Positions 18,397 through 27,007 of a stretch of DNA of 64,000 nt are shown one piece after another (within the stretch, counting starts at the first letter, position 1; each line of letters opens with the position of its first letter). The translations under genes were made by a program, and so were the position numbers. Location of the stretch: the NCBI RefSeq assembly GCF_029846635.1, contig NZ_JARVTG010000002.1:620001-684000 (forward strand), in the 5' to 3' direction. Source of the DNA: Pokkaliibacter sp. MBI-7. Its GTDB lineage: Bacteria > Pseudomonadota > Gammaproteobacteria > Pseudomonadales > Balneatricaceae. The notes below the pieces were generated by a model. The model was not told where the DNA came from. It saw only the letters and a program-made list of their open reading frames with translations, and did no database searches.

Positions 18397-18696
18397 TGTT
18401 AATTCCTGCTTGCATCTCCGCTTGCCGATACGGCACCCGTGTCTGCGGTAATACGTTTTTCGACCGGTAATCTCTGAAGCTGAAATGACTATTCAAATTG
18501 CGTGCCTCTTTATTTTTTGATCAGCCATTTTTTATGTATTCCTTTACTGCCAGCGGCTATCGGATTTCACGATAGATTCTATTCAATCTTGTTGTTTCTC
18601 TTTATTGCTCAATCTCCGCACACTGAATTTATCGGCAGCAGTAATTCACTCCACCGATTACTGAGCAGTATTTCCCCGTATTAGCGAGAGAGCACC
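18397..18696. promoter_or_regulatory. Divergent LysR/oxygenase intergenic region
   Basis: This 300-base region lies between divergent genes and is AT-rich in its middle (about 18490-18620), in contrast to both flanks. A LysR binding site and two promoters are expected here. I could not fix a convincing T-N11-A box by eye. Confidence 0.45.
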
Positions 18697-19587
18697 ATGA
18701 TTACTCCGGCATTGCGTCTGGCCGACGCTGAAATAGGTGATATCACCGATCTGGTCGATACCGAGCTGTACCCGCTGCATGACTTTGACAGTGTGCGTTT
18801 GCAGGCGCTGATTGAGCATGCCCGGGCAGAGCTGGCTGAAGACGGCTGCTGTGTACTGAGCGGTTTTTTGCGCCCCGAGGCACTGGCGCAGGCGGGTGTT
18901 GAAGGGCAGCAGCTGTCACCCAAAACCTTCTACTCCCGGCGTCTGGTCAACGTCTACTTCACCGAGAATGACCCAACGCTGCCCGAACAGGACCCGCGCC
19001 GCACTTTTATGGAGCGCACCAGCGGCTTCGTCACCCGTGACATGATTCCGCCCGATGCAGTGATTCATCGCATCTACGTCTCCCCGATGATGAAGCGCTT
19101 TATCGCCGCCTGCCTCAATGAAGAGGTGATCTACGAATACGCCGACCCCTATGCCGGGCTGGTGCAGAACGTCCTGCCCACCGGCACCCAGCAGCCCTGG
19201 CACTTCGATACCAACGAATTCATCGTCAGCATGATGACGCAGAAGCCGGAGCAGGGGGGCATGTTTGAGTATTCGCCGATGATCCGCTCACGCACTGAAG
19301 AAAACCTAGATGGGGTTGGCCGTGTGGTGCGTGGTGAGGACCGCGATTCCGTCAAGATTCTGGAGCTGAACCCCGGCGACCTGCAGATCTTTAAGGGGCG
19401 TTTTTCAGTCCACCGCGTGACTCAGGTGGCTGGCAGCCGCGAACGTCACACCGCCATTTTTGCCTACTCCGAGCAGCCCGGCATTATCGGCCGCGCCGAG
19501 CGTACCCGTCAGCTCTATGGCCGCCTGTCAGAAGCGCATCTGGAAGCCGAAGCCCGCAAGGTGCGCAGTGATGCCCTGCTGGACTGA
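18697..19587 (+). CDS. Fe(II)/2-oxoglutarate-dependent oxygenase family protein
   Basis: This 296-residue protein has the double-stranded beta-helix signature. HFD (His169, Asp171) gives two of the iron ligands, and His239 with nearby arginines (248, 250) gives the distal His and the 2-oxoglutarate contact. NPGDLQIFKGRFSVHRV is the usual C-terminal strand. Such enzymes hydroxylate or demethylate small molecules using 2-oxoglutarate and oxygen. It is the first gene of the cluster, 52 bases before the DddP-like gene. A role in demethylating or hydroxylating the cluster's substrate is inferred from context only. Confidence 0.78.
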   Translation: MITPALRLADAEIGDITDLVDTELYPLHDFDSVRLQALIEHARAELAEDGCCVLSGFLRPEALAQAGVEGQQLSPKTFYSRRLVNVYFTENDPTLPEQDPRRTFMERTSGFVTRDMIPPDAVIHRIYVSPMMKRFIAACLNEEVIYEYADPYAGLVQNVLPTGTQQPWHFDTNEFIVSMMTQKPEQGGMFEYSPMIRSRTEENLDGVGRVVRGEDRDSVKILELNPGDLQIFKGRFSVHRVTQVAGSRERHTAIFAYSEQPGIIGRAERTRQLYGRLSEAHLEAEARKVRSDALLD

Positions 19588-19639
19588 CTGAACACCTTCG
19601 CACCAACACATACCCAGAAACATCAGTGAGCACAGAACC

Positions 19640-20878
19640 ATGACCATGATTGGCCCCAACCGTAATCCAGCGGATTGCGACCCGACTGAAGCGGAAGTGC
19701 AGCAGATACAGCTCGACCGCCTGCAGTGCGTACGCAATGAGCTGAAAAAGCGTGACTATGCTGCCTGCGTGCTGTTTGACCCGACTCACATGCGCTACGC
19801 CACCGGATCACGCAATATGCAGGTGTATTCGGCGCGTAACCCGGCGCGTTATGTGTTTGTACCGGCAGAAGGCCCGGTGGTGGTGTTTGAGTTTGGTGGC
19901 TGTCTGCATCTGGCGGAAAAGCTCAATACCGTCGATGAAGTCAGACCGGCCAAGGCAATCTCTTACTACTTCTGCGAAAGCTTCCTCGGTAACGTGACCG
20001 CAGACTGGGCGGCAGAAATTGATGAGCTGGTCGCCCGTTGTTACGGCGAAGGCCGCGGTGGCAAACGCATTGCTATTGAAAGTGCCACCTCGGCAGCTGC
20101 CTTTGAACTGCAGAAGCTCGGCTATCAGGTATTCGATGCGCAGGAGCCGCTGGAGCAGGCACGCTGCATCAAGGTGCCCAATGAACTGAAAATGATCCGC
20201 TCCAGCCTGCGTGCCACTGAGGCCGGGGTGCGGCTGATGGAAAGCAAGATTGTGCCCGGTATCAGCGAGAACGAGCTGTGGTCGCACCTTCACCAGCACG
20301 TCATCGCGACCGACGGCGATTACGTGGAAACCCGGTTGCTGTCATCCGGCCCGCGTACCAATCCGTGGTTTCAGGAGTGCAGCACCCGTCCTATTGAAGC
20401 CGGTGATCTGGTGGCGCTGGATACGGATGTGGTGGGGCGCTTTGGCTACTACGCCGACTTTTCCCGCACCTTCCTCTGTGGCGATCAGCCTGCGACGGCC
20501 AGGCAGAAGGAGCTGTACAAACTGGCCTATGAACAGGTGATGACCAACGTTGAGCTGCTCAAGGCGGGTCGCAGCTTCAAGGAATACGCCGAACTGGCCT
20601 GGCGCATCCCCGATGGTTACAAGGGCAACCGCTATTTCGCGCTGGTACACGGTGTCGGCATGACCGGTGAATACCCCTACGTGGTGCATCGTGAAGATAT
20701 CGACGACAAGGGTTACGACGGTCTGTTCCTACCCGGCATGACCATCTGTGTCGAGAGCTATATCGGCCACGAAGATGGCGGTGAGGGCGTGAAGCTGGAG
20801 GAGCAGATCTATATCGGTGATGACTATATCGAACTGCTGTCTGACTACCCGTTCGATCCACGACTGATGGGGAGGTAA
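19640..20878 (+). CDS. DddP-like M24-family metalloprotein
   Basis: This 412-residue protein matches the DMSP lyase DddP, a peptidase-fold enzyme that splits dimethylsulfoniopropionate into DMS and acrylate. Long shared blocks include ETRLLSSGPRTNPWFQEC, LDTDVVG and YPFDPRLMGR. The six metal ligands are present as Asp261, Asp263, Asp273, His337, Glu372 and Glu387, spaced as in DddP. The proposed catalytic Asp of the HGVGLCDEWP segment is Gly343 here (HGVGMTGEYP). It may thus be a DddP homologue with another substrate or chemistry. A terminator follows at 21043. Confidence 0.8.
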   Translation: MTMIGPNRNPADCDPTEAEVQQIQLDRLQCVRNELKKRDYAACVLFDPTHMRYATGSRNMQVYSARNPARYVFVPAEGPVVVFEFGGCLHLAEKLNTVDEVRPAKAISYYFCESFLGNVTADWAAEIDELVARCYGEGRGGKRIAIESATSAAAFELQKLGYQVFDAQEPLEQARCIKVPNELKMIRSSLRATEAGVRLMESKIVPGISENELWSHLHQHVIATDGDYVETRLLSSGPRTNPWFQECSTRPIEAGDLVALDTDVVGRFGYYADFSRTFLCGDQPATARQKELYKLAYEQVMTNVELLKAGRSFKEYAELAWRIPDGYKGNRYFALVHGVGMTGEYPYVVHREDIDDKGYDGLFLPGMTICVESYIGHEDGGEGVKLEEQIYIGDDYIELLSDYPFDPRLMGR

Positions 20879-21428
20879 GGGTGAGGGAGTATCGATGTTG
20901 CAGCAATGCGGTTCAGGGCGTGATGGCCGCACCCTGAACTAAGCATGAAGCGCGCAATGCTTGTGATGGAGCACGGCGCGTGATGTCCGACAGCGGCATT
21001 CTGCTGACTGTCTGTTCTGTTTTCTGTTCCGATTTCGTGTGTGCCCCTCCGATGAGGGGCTTTTTTCGTTGGTACGCAGTGCCTGTTTCCTGCATACCCC
21101 TTCAGCGTGGCCAGTGTGTCCTGCTCATTCCGTGAGTCTCTCCACCAATCCTCACCAATCCTTCCTTCAGTCTTTCATTCCAGCCTTTCCGTCCGCTTTT
21201 TCAGCAGCTTTTCCGGCACATGGCCCCTTATTCCGTACATTCTCTGCTGTCAGGCACTAACTCAACTTTTTATCTGGTTTGACCCGCCTGAAGTTGGCAT
21301 TTTGCATCTGCGAACATTCTAAAAACGCATGCTCTGTCTGCCTTTTAATCGTTTGTGGGGATTTTGGTGGCTATCTAGTCTAGGGCTCATAACCCGAACA
21401 ACCTCCCGCACAGCAAGAGAGACAGACC
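20879..21428. other. Intergenic region between dddP-like and ALDH genes
   Basis: This 550-base gap holds a strong terminator at 21043-21066 and, by inference, a separate promoter for the aldehyde dehydrogenase operon. It is richer in pyrimidines than its flanks. No supported gene is present. Confidence 0.5.
21043..21066 (+). terminator. Rho-independent terminator after dddP-like gene
   Basis: GCCCCTC and GAGGGGC form a 7-bp stem with a 4-base loop, followed by six T residues. A weakened version of the same hairpin follows the dddP relic at 28112. Confidence 0.85.
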
Positions 21429-22922
21429 GTGGCAACCAAGACACGCGCAGACTGGCAAACGCTGGCCCAGTCCATTGCTTTACCGACTCAGGCTTTTATT
21501 GATGGCCGCTTTGTTGATGCCATTTCAGGCCAGACCTTTACCCGTATCAATCCCGCCAATGGTCAGCCGCTGGTGAATATCGCCAGCTGTGACAGTGACG
21601 ATGTTGATCTGGCCGTTGCCGCTGCCCGCCGCGCCTTTAACAGTGGTGAGTGGTCAGAGCTGGCACCGAAGGCACGCAAGGCGATTCTGCTGCGCTGGGT
21701 TGAGCTGATCCGTGAGCACAAGGAAGAACTGGCGCTGCTGGAAACGCTGGATACTGGCAAGCCCATTGCGGAAACCCTGCGGGTGGATGCGCCTTCCTGT
21801 GCCGAGGCGATTGCCTGGTATGCCGAAGCCATCGACAAGATTTACGACGAGGTGGCACCCAATGGTCCCAGCACCGTGGCGCTGGTAAGCCGCGAGCCGG
21901 TGGGGGTGGTCGCAGGTGTGGTGCCCTGGAACTATCCGCTGATTATCAGCGGCTGGAAGATCGGCCCGGCGCTGGCTGCAGGCAATGCCTTTATTCTTAA
22001 GCCCGCTGAGCAGTCAACGCTGGGAGCACTGAAACTGGCGGAGCTGGCCAGACTGGCGGGCATTCCTGACGGTATTTTTCAGGTGGTGACCGGCCTTGGC
22101 CCCACCGCAGGGCAGGCGCTGGGCCTGCACCCGGATGTGGATGCGGTGGTGTTCACCGGCTCGACCGACGTGGGCAAGAAGTTCCTCGAATATTCCGCCC
22201 GTTCCAACATGAAGCGGGTCGGTCTCGAATGCGGTGGCAAGAGTCCGCACATCGTCAGCGCCAGTTGCAGTGATCTGGATAAGGCCGCCATGTATGTCGC
22301 CTATGGCATCTGGTACAACCAGGGCGAAACCTGCAATGCCGGCTCCCGCCTGATTGTGGACCATCGCGTTAAGGAGCCGCTGCTGGCGAAGGTCAAGGAA
22401 TGGGCTGCCAAACTGCAGCCGGGTGATCCTCTTGACCCGGCGACTACCATGGGTGCACTGATCGAGCAGCAGCACATGCAGCGGGTGCTGGATTATGTGC
22501 GTATCGGTCAGGAAGAAGGCGCCGAGGTGATTCTCGGGGGTGAGGCGGTGCGCACCGACAGCGGTGGCTACTTTGTACCGCCGACCATTCTCGATAACGT
22601 CCGCAACGACATGCGCGTGGCGCAGGAAGAAATCTTCGGCCCGGTGCTGGTGGTCATCACCTGTGACGGACTGGAAGAGGCCATCGCCATTGCCAACGAC
22701 AGTCAGTACGGTCTGGCCGCTGCCGTCTGGACTGACTCCATGTCTGAAGGCCACAAGGCTGCACGCAAACTGCGCGCGGGGACGGTCTGGGTCAACTGCT
22801 TCGACCACACCAGCATCAATGCGCCCTTTGGTGGCTACAAACAGTCAGGGCAGGGCAGAGACAAGTCGCTGCATGCTTTCGACAAATACACCGAACTGAA
22901 AACCACCTGGATCGAACTCTGA
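21429..22922 (+). CDS. NAD-dependent aldehyde dehydrogenase (PuuC/betaine-aldehyde type)
   Basis: This 497-residue aldehyde dehydrogenase resembles PuuC and betaine aldehyde dehydrogenases, ending with KYTELKTTWIEL as in PuuC. PWNYPL, Glu267 in LECGG and Cys302 in NQGETC are the catalytic landmarks. It starts with GTG. The iron alcohol dehydrogenase gene follows 10 bases later, so the two could oxidise an alcohol to an aldehyde and then to an acid. In a DddP-type context this could be 3-hydroxypropionate to malonate semialdehyde and on, but a betaine aldehyde is equally possible. Confidence 0.88.
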   Translation: MATKTRADWQTLAQSIALPTQAFIDGRFVDAISGQTFTRINPANGQPLVNIASCDSDDVDLAVAAARRAFNSGEWSELAPKARKAILLRWVELIREHKEELALLETLDTGKPIAETLRVDAPSCAEAIAWYAEAIDKIYDEVAPNGPSTVALVSREPVGVVAGVVPWNYPLIISGWKIGPALAAGNAFILKPAEQSTLGALKLAELARLAGIPDGIFQVVTGLGPTAGQALGLHPDVDAVVFTGSTDVGKKFLEYSARSNMKRVGLECGGKSPHIVSASCSDLDKAAMYVAYGIWYNQGETCNAGSRLIVDHRVKEPLLAKVKEWAAKLQPGDPLDPATTMGALIEQQHMQRVLDYVRIGQEEGAEVILGGEAVRTDSGGYFVPPTILDNVRNDMRVAQEEIFGPVLVVITCDGLEEAIAIANDSQYGLAAAVWTDSMSEGHKAARKLRAGTVWVNCFDHTSINAPFGGYKQSGQGRDKSLHAFDKYTELKTTWIEL

Positions 22923-22932
22923 GGCCGTCGTC

Positions 22933-24105
22933 ATGAGCACGTTTGAACAGGGGCGCGTGGCGCCCATCATTTCTGGCCCCGGCAGTTTGCAGTCACTGCC
23001 TGCGCGGCTGTCAGCCTTCGCAGCGAAAAGCATCCTGCTGGTGTCGGATCAGGGCATGGTCAACAGCGGCTGGGTCGGCAAAGTGCAGGCACTGCTTGAT
23101 AGCCAGTTGCCGACCAGCGTGTTTGTTGCGCCTGCCGGTGAGCCGAAAGTTGCGACCGTCAATGAGGGTGCAGCGCAGGTACGGGCGCTGGAGCAACCAC
23201 TGGTGATTGGTCTCGGCGGTGGTACGGCGCTGGATATTGCCAAACTGATCGCGGCGCTGGCCGTCTGTCAGCGGCCCATGGAAGACTATCTGCTGTGTGC
23301 TAACCCGTATGTGGGCAAGTGCCCGTCGATCATGATCCCGACCACCTCCGGTACCGGCTCGGAAGTGACTCGTACCTGTGTGCTGAGCAACGCCGAAGGG
23401 CGCAAGCTGTGGGCCTGGGGTGAGGAGCTGACGCCGGATCTGGTGGTTCTGGAGCCTGCGCTGACCGCAACCTTGCCCGCGGCCCTGACCGCGGCCACCG
23501 GGCTGGATGCAATGATTCATGCGCTGGAAGCCGTGACCGGACAGCGCAGTAATAATCTGGTGGCGGCGTCGGCGCTGCAGGCGATTCGTCAGGTGGTGCA
23601 GGCACTGCCGGCCGCCGTGGCTGAGCCGGGCAATCTGTCTGCTCGTCAGCAGGTGCAGGAAGCCGCCTGTCTGGCCGGGCTGGCCATCGATAATGCCGGT
23701 ACTGGTATCGCTCACAATATCGGCCATGCGCTCGGCACCCTCTATCATCTGCCTCACGGCATTGCGGTGACGCTGGGTTTGCAGGCGGCGCTGAACTGGA
23801 ACCTGACCGGCCACGAAGAGCGCTATGCCGATGTCGTACGCTGCTTCCGTGCGGATGCCGAGGCGCGAGAGATGCCGAAGCTGTTTGAAGCCCTGCTGGC
23901 TGAGGTGAATTTCGCCGCCTGCCTGACGCCTTTCCTGCCGTTGCAGCTGGATGCGGAAGCCTTGCTGGAATGCATGCAGGCCAGTGAAAACCTGCCAATG
24001 GCCAACAATAACGTGCGGGTTCCCAGTGGTGAGGAGTGGCGCTTTCTGGCGAATCGCGTGGTGGAAGTGTGGCAGCTGGCACAGCGTCAGGAGCAGGCAG
24101 CATGA
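22933..24105 (+). CDS. Iron-containing (group III) alcohol dehydrogenase
   Basis: This 390-residue protein is a group III alcohol dehydrogenase. It has the NAD-binding GLGGGTALDIAK, the family motif IPTTSGTGSEVT, and metal-binding segments GLDAMIHALEAVTG and GIAHNIGHALGTLYHLPHG. The family oxidises small alcohols with NAD and includes DddB of DMSP catabolism. It is placed 10 bases after the aldehyde dehydrogenase and overlaps the enolase-superfamily gene (ATGA). It probably provides the aldehyde for the neighbouring dehydrogenase. Confidence 0.9.
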   Translation: MSTFEQGRVAPIISGPGSLQSLPARLSAFAAKSILLVSDQGMVNSGWVGKVQALLDSQLPTSVFVAPAGEPKVATVNEGAAQVRALEQPLVIGLGGGTALDIAKLIAALAVCQRPMEDYLLCANPYVGKCPSIMIPTTSGTGSEVTRTCVLSNAEGRKLWAWGEELTPDLVVLEPALTATLPAALTAATGLDAMIHALEAVTGQRSNNLVAASALQAIRQVVQALPAAVAEPGNLSARQQVQEAACLAGLAIDNAGTGIAHNIGHALGTLYHLPHGIAVTLGLQAALNWNLTGHEERYADVVRCFRADAEAREMPKLFEALLAEVNFAACLTPFLPLQLDAEALLECMQASENLPMANNNVRVPSGEEWRFLANRVVEVWQLAQRQEQAA

Positions 24106-25226
24106 GTATCACCCGTATCGAAATTACCCATCACCAGTTACCCCTGGACCCACCGTTCCCGGCGTCCTGGGATACCCAGCCACGGCGCAAGTTTCCCGCC
24201 ACCATTGTGCGGGTGCACGATGATTCGGGGCTGGTCGGCATTGGTTCCGGCGATGTGATGTATGGCTTTCAGGACTATGTGCAGCTGTTTATCGGCAAAG
24301 ATCCGCTGGACCTCAAACGCCACAGCGCGGTGCTGGACAATATTGGTTTCCATGCCGGTCGGCCCTGGCCGCTGGATGTGGCCCTGTGGGATCTGGCGGG
24401 CAAACTGCTGAACAAGCCGGTGTGGCAGATGATGGGTGGCCATAGCAACCGCATCAAGGCCTATGCGTCCAGCGGCGTTCATCGTCCGGTGGAGCAGATG
24501 GTGGCACTGGCGGAAGACATGGTGGCCAGGGGTTATCCGGCACTCAAGGTACGCTTCGGACGCGCCAGTCTGGCCGACGATTTCGCCGTGCTGGAAGCCG
24601 TACGCAAGGCGGTCGGCGACCAGCTGGAGCTGATGGTCGACTGCAATCAGGGCTGGCGTATGCCGTGGGATGTGGCCACTCCCTGGGATTACAGCAAGGC
24701 ACTGGAGGTGGCACAGGAACTGCAAACCCACAACGTCTACTGGATGGAAGAGCCTCTGCACCGTGGCGACTATCAGGGCATGGCCAGACTCAACGCGGCC
24801 ACCACGCTGAAGATTGCCGGGGGGGAAATGACCCGCGAGCCCTATGAGTTCGACACCATCCTGCGGGAAAACTGTCTGGAGGTGATCCAGCCTGATGTGG
24901 TCTGTTCCATCGGCATGGAAGGGCTGCGCAAACTGGCGCTGAAGGTCGCTGAGCACGGCAAGATCTTCACGCCGCACACCTGGGGCAATGGCATCGGTTT
25001 GCTGGCCAATATCCATCTGACCGCAGGCACCGTCGGTGCGCCCTTTATCGAATTCCCCCTCGATGGCGTCGAGTGGAGCGTCGAGCGACGCGACTTCATG
25101 CTGCGCCAGCCCATCGTACCGGACAGCGAAGGCTGGTTGACCCTGTCAGATGCGCCGGGGCTGGGTATCGAGCTGGATGAAGAGGTGCTGGCAAGGACGC
25201 TCAGCAATCAGGCGACGTATGCCTGA
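24102..25226 (+). CDS. Enolase-superfamily (mandelate racemase/muconate lactonizing) enzyme
   Basis: This 374-residue protein has the enolase-superfamily capping domain and barrel. Metal ligands are Asp180, a Glu in WMEEP (216/217) and Glu242. The His292-Asp264 dyad of the mandelate racemase subgroup is present. On the opposite face the usual Lys-x-Lys is Lys149-Val-Arg151. Family members racemise, epimerise or dehydrate acids; one member epimerises hydroxyproline betaine, which is notable beside a BCCT carrier. The ATG overlaps the alcohol dehydrogenase stop. Activity and substrate are not predictable by eye. Confidence 0.85.
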   Translation: MSITRIEITHHQLPLDPPFPASWDTQPRRKFPATIVRVHDDSGLVGIGSGDVMYGFQDYVQLFIGKDPLDLKRHSAVLDNIGFHAGRPWPLDVALWDLAGKLLNKPVWQMMGGHSNRIKAYASSGVHRPVEQMVALAEDMVARGYPALKVRFGRASLADDFAVLEAVRKAVGDQLELMVDCNQGWRMPWDVATPWDYSKALEVAQELQTHNVYWMEEPLHRGDYQGMARLNAATTLKIAGGEMTREPYEFDTILRENCLEVIQPDVVCSIGMEGLRKLALKVAEHGKIFTPHTWGNGIGLLANIHLTAGTVGAPFIEFPLDGVEWSVERRDFMLRQPIVPDSEGWLTLSDAPGLGIELDEEVLARTLSNQATYA

Positions 25227-25244
25227 ACCGTTTTAACACGTAAC

Positions 25245-25275
25245 GCCTCTGACGTGACTCACTGCCGTCAGAGGC
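25245..25275 (+). terminator. Intercistronic hairpin before the BCCT gene
   Basis: GCCTCTGACG and CGTCAGAGGC form a perfect 10-bp stem with an 11-base loop. Only a short T-run follows, so it may attenuate rather than stop transcription into the BCCT gene. Confidence 0.55.
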
Positions 25276-25307
25276 ACCGATTTATGCCCTTATCTGGGAA
25301 CTCGTAG

Positions 25308-26927
25308 ATGAGCGATAACAATAACATCCGCCCTCTGGTGTTCTGGCCACCGTTTCTGCTGTTGCTGATAGCCGTGGCGATGAGCCTTTATGATCTCGAT
25401 GGATTTCTGAAAACCACCTCTGCCATCAATGACTGGATTCTTGACCGCTTCGCCTGGCTGTTCAGTTTCGGCACCCTGAGCATGGTGGCGGTGTGCGTGT
25501 GGGTGTGCTTTTCGCCGCTGGCCAGAGTGCGTATTGGCGGGGCGGAAGCCAGGCCGATGCTGAGCAAATGGCGCTGGTTCTCTATTACCCTGTGCACCAC
25601 CGTGGCCATCGGCATTCTGTTCTGGGCGACGGCAGAGCCGATGTATCACCTGTATTCGCCTCCTGAATCACTGCACCTGACGCCGAATTCGCCGGAAGCG
25701 GCCAAGTTCGCGCTGTCGACCTTGTATCTGCACTGGTCGTTCACGCCCTATGCCATCTATGCCGTACCGGCCCTGATGTTTGCCCTGGCTCATTACAATC
25801 TCGGCAAACCGTTCTCGCTGGCATCGGCATTCACACCACTACTGGGTGACCGTCTGCAGGGTAAAAAAGGTCAGCTGCTGGATGCGCTGGCGCTGTTTGC
25901 ACTGGTCGCAGGCATGGCTGCGTCACTGGGCACGGGGGTGATGACACTGAGTGGAGGGCTTAACAGCCTGCTGGGGATACCTTCCAATTCTCTGACGCAG
26001 GGGCTGATCACTCTGGCGATCGTCTGCACCTTTATTCTTTCGGCGGCCAGTGGCTTACAGAAAGGTATCGCCGTGCTGTCGAACCTCAATACCAAGCTGT
26101 TCTTCGCTGCCTGTCTGTTTCTCTTCCTATTCGGGCCGACCACCTACATCCTGGGCTTTGGCATGGAAAGTCTGGGCGAGTATGTCACTCAGTTCTTCCA
26201 GAAGAGCCTGTTTACCGGCGCTATTTCCGGCGACTCCTGGCCACGCTGGTGGACTATTTTCTACTGGGCTAACTGGCTGGCCTGGGCACCGGTGACGGCG
26301 CTGTTCCTCGGCAAGATTGCCCGTGGCTACACCGTTCGCGAGTTTATGGTGGTGAACCTGATCCTGCCGGCATCCTTCGCTATCGTGTGGATGGCCATCT
26401 TCGGCGGTACGGCTCTGCATATGGACATGCACAACAACGGCTTACTGCACAATGCGCTGGAAAAACTGGGGCCGGAGTCAGTGATTTACACCGTGCTCAA
26501 CCAGCTGCCGCTGGCTGGCCTGACCAGTCTGGTGTTCGTCTTTGTGGCTTTTCTTTCCTATGTCACTGCGGCGGATTCCAACACCGAAGCCATGAGTAAT
26601 CTGTGCAGTCAGAACGGCAGCCAGCGCATGGAGCACGATGAGCAGGAAGCCAGCAGTGGCAATCTGAAAATGAAGCTGGTCTGGGGCGGCACCATAGGCT
26701 TTGTCGCCTGGGTGATGACCGGTTTCGCCGGGATTGATGGCATCAAGATGATGTCGAATCTGGGCGGCTTACCGGCGTTGTTTATCATCCTCGGTATCAC
26801 AGCAAGTCTGGTGAAGGTGCTGCTGTCGGCTGACTTGCTGGGCATGGCAGACAACCGCGCCCGCAAGCCCATGGCGACGCCAAACGCCGGTAAACCGGCA
26901 GAGGCGGTGGCCGCGCAGTCGCGCTAG
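25308..26927 (+). CDS. BCCT-family betaine/carnitine/choline-type transporter
   Basis: This 539-residue carrier has twelve hydrophobic segments and the BCCT hallmark region WWTIFYWANWLAWAPVTALFLGKIARG. TLYLHWSFTPYAIYA is also typical. The family takes up betaines, choline, carnitine and DMSP, all fully methylated onium compounds, driven by sodium or protons. The C-terminal tail is short, which suggests a catabolic rather than an osmotically regulated carrier. This is the best clue that the cluster's substrate is an onium compound. GGAACTC gives a ribosome-binding site 7 bases before the ATG. Confidence 0.92.
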   Translation: MSDNNNIRPLVFWPPFLLLLIAVAMSLYDLDGFLKTTSAINDWILDRFAWLFSFGTLSMVAVCVWVCFSPLARVRIGGAEARPMLSKWRWFSITLCTTVAIGILFWATAEPMYHLYSPPESLHLTPNSPEAAKFALSTLYLHWSFTPYAIYAVPALMFALAHYNLGKPFSLASAFTPLLGDRLQGKKGQLLDALALFALVAGMAASLGTGVMTLSGGLNSLLGIPSNSLTQGLITLAIVCTFILSAASGLQKGIAVLSNLNTKLFFAACLFLFLFGPTTYILGFGMESLGEYVTQFFQKSLFTGAISGDSWPRWWTIFYWANWLAWAPVTALFLGKIARGYTVREFMVVNLILPASFAIVWMAIFGGTALHMDMHNNGLLHNALEKLGPESVIYTVLNQLPLAGLTSLVFVFVAFLSYVTAADSNTEAMSNLCSQNGSQRMEHDEQEASSGNLKMKLVWGGTIGFVAWVMTGFAGIDGIKMMSNLGGLPALFIILGITASLVKVLLSADLLGMADNRARKPMATPNAGKPAEAVAAQSR

Positions 26928-26950
26928 TTCACATTCCCTGAACGTGAAGT

Positions 26951-26980
26951 GCCCCGTGATGGTTGATACCGTCACGGGGC
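26951..26980 (+). terminator. Hairpin after the BCCT gene
   Basis: GCCCCGTGAT pairs with GTCACGGGGC (10 bp, one G-T wobble) around a 10-base loop, 23 bases after the BCCT stop. No T-tract is seen. Confidence 0.55.
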
Positions 26981-27007
26981 TGTCGCCTGTCTGCTCTGAG
27001 ACTCACC

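Noticed and set aside
14361..21335. Shared 12-mer AAAACGCATGCT upstream of the ABC importer (14362) and of the aldehyde dehydrogenase (21322).
   Set aside because: Only 12 bases with a self-complementary GCATGC core; distances to the genes differ greatly, so chance is likely.
22014..22808. A 264-codon frame opposite the aldehyde dehydrogenase.
   Set aside because: Antisense shadow of a conserved gene with no recognisable domain.
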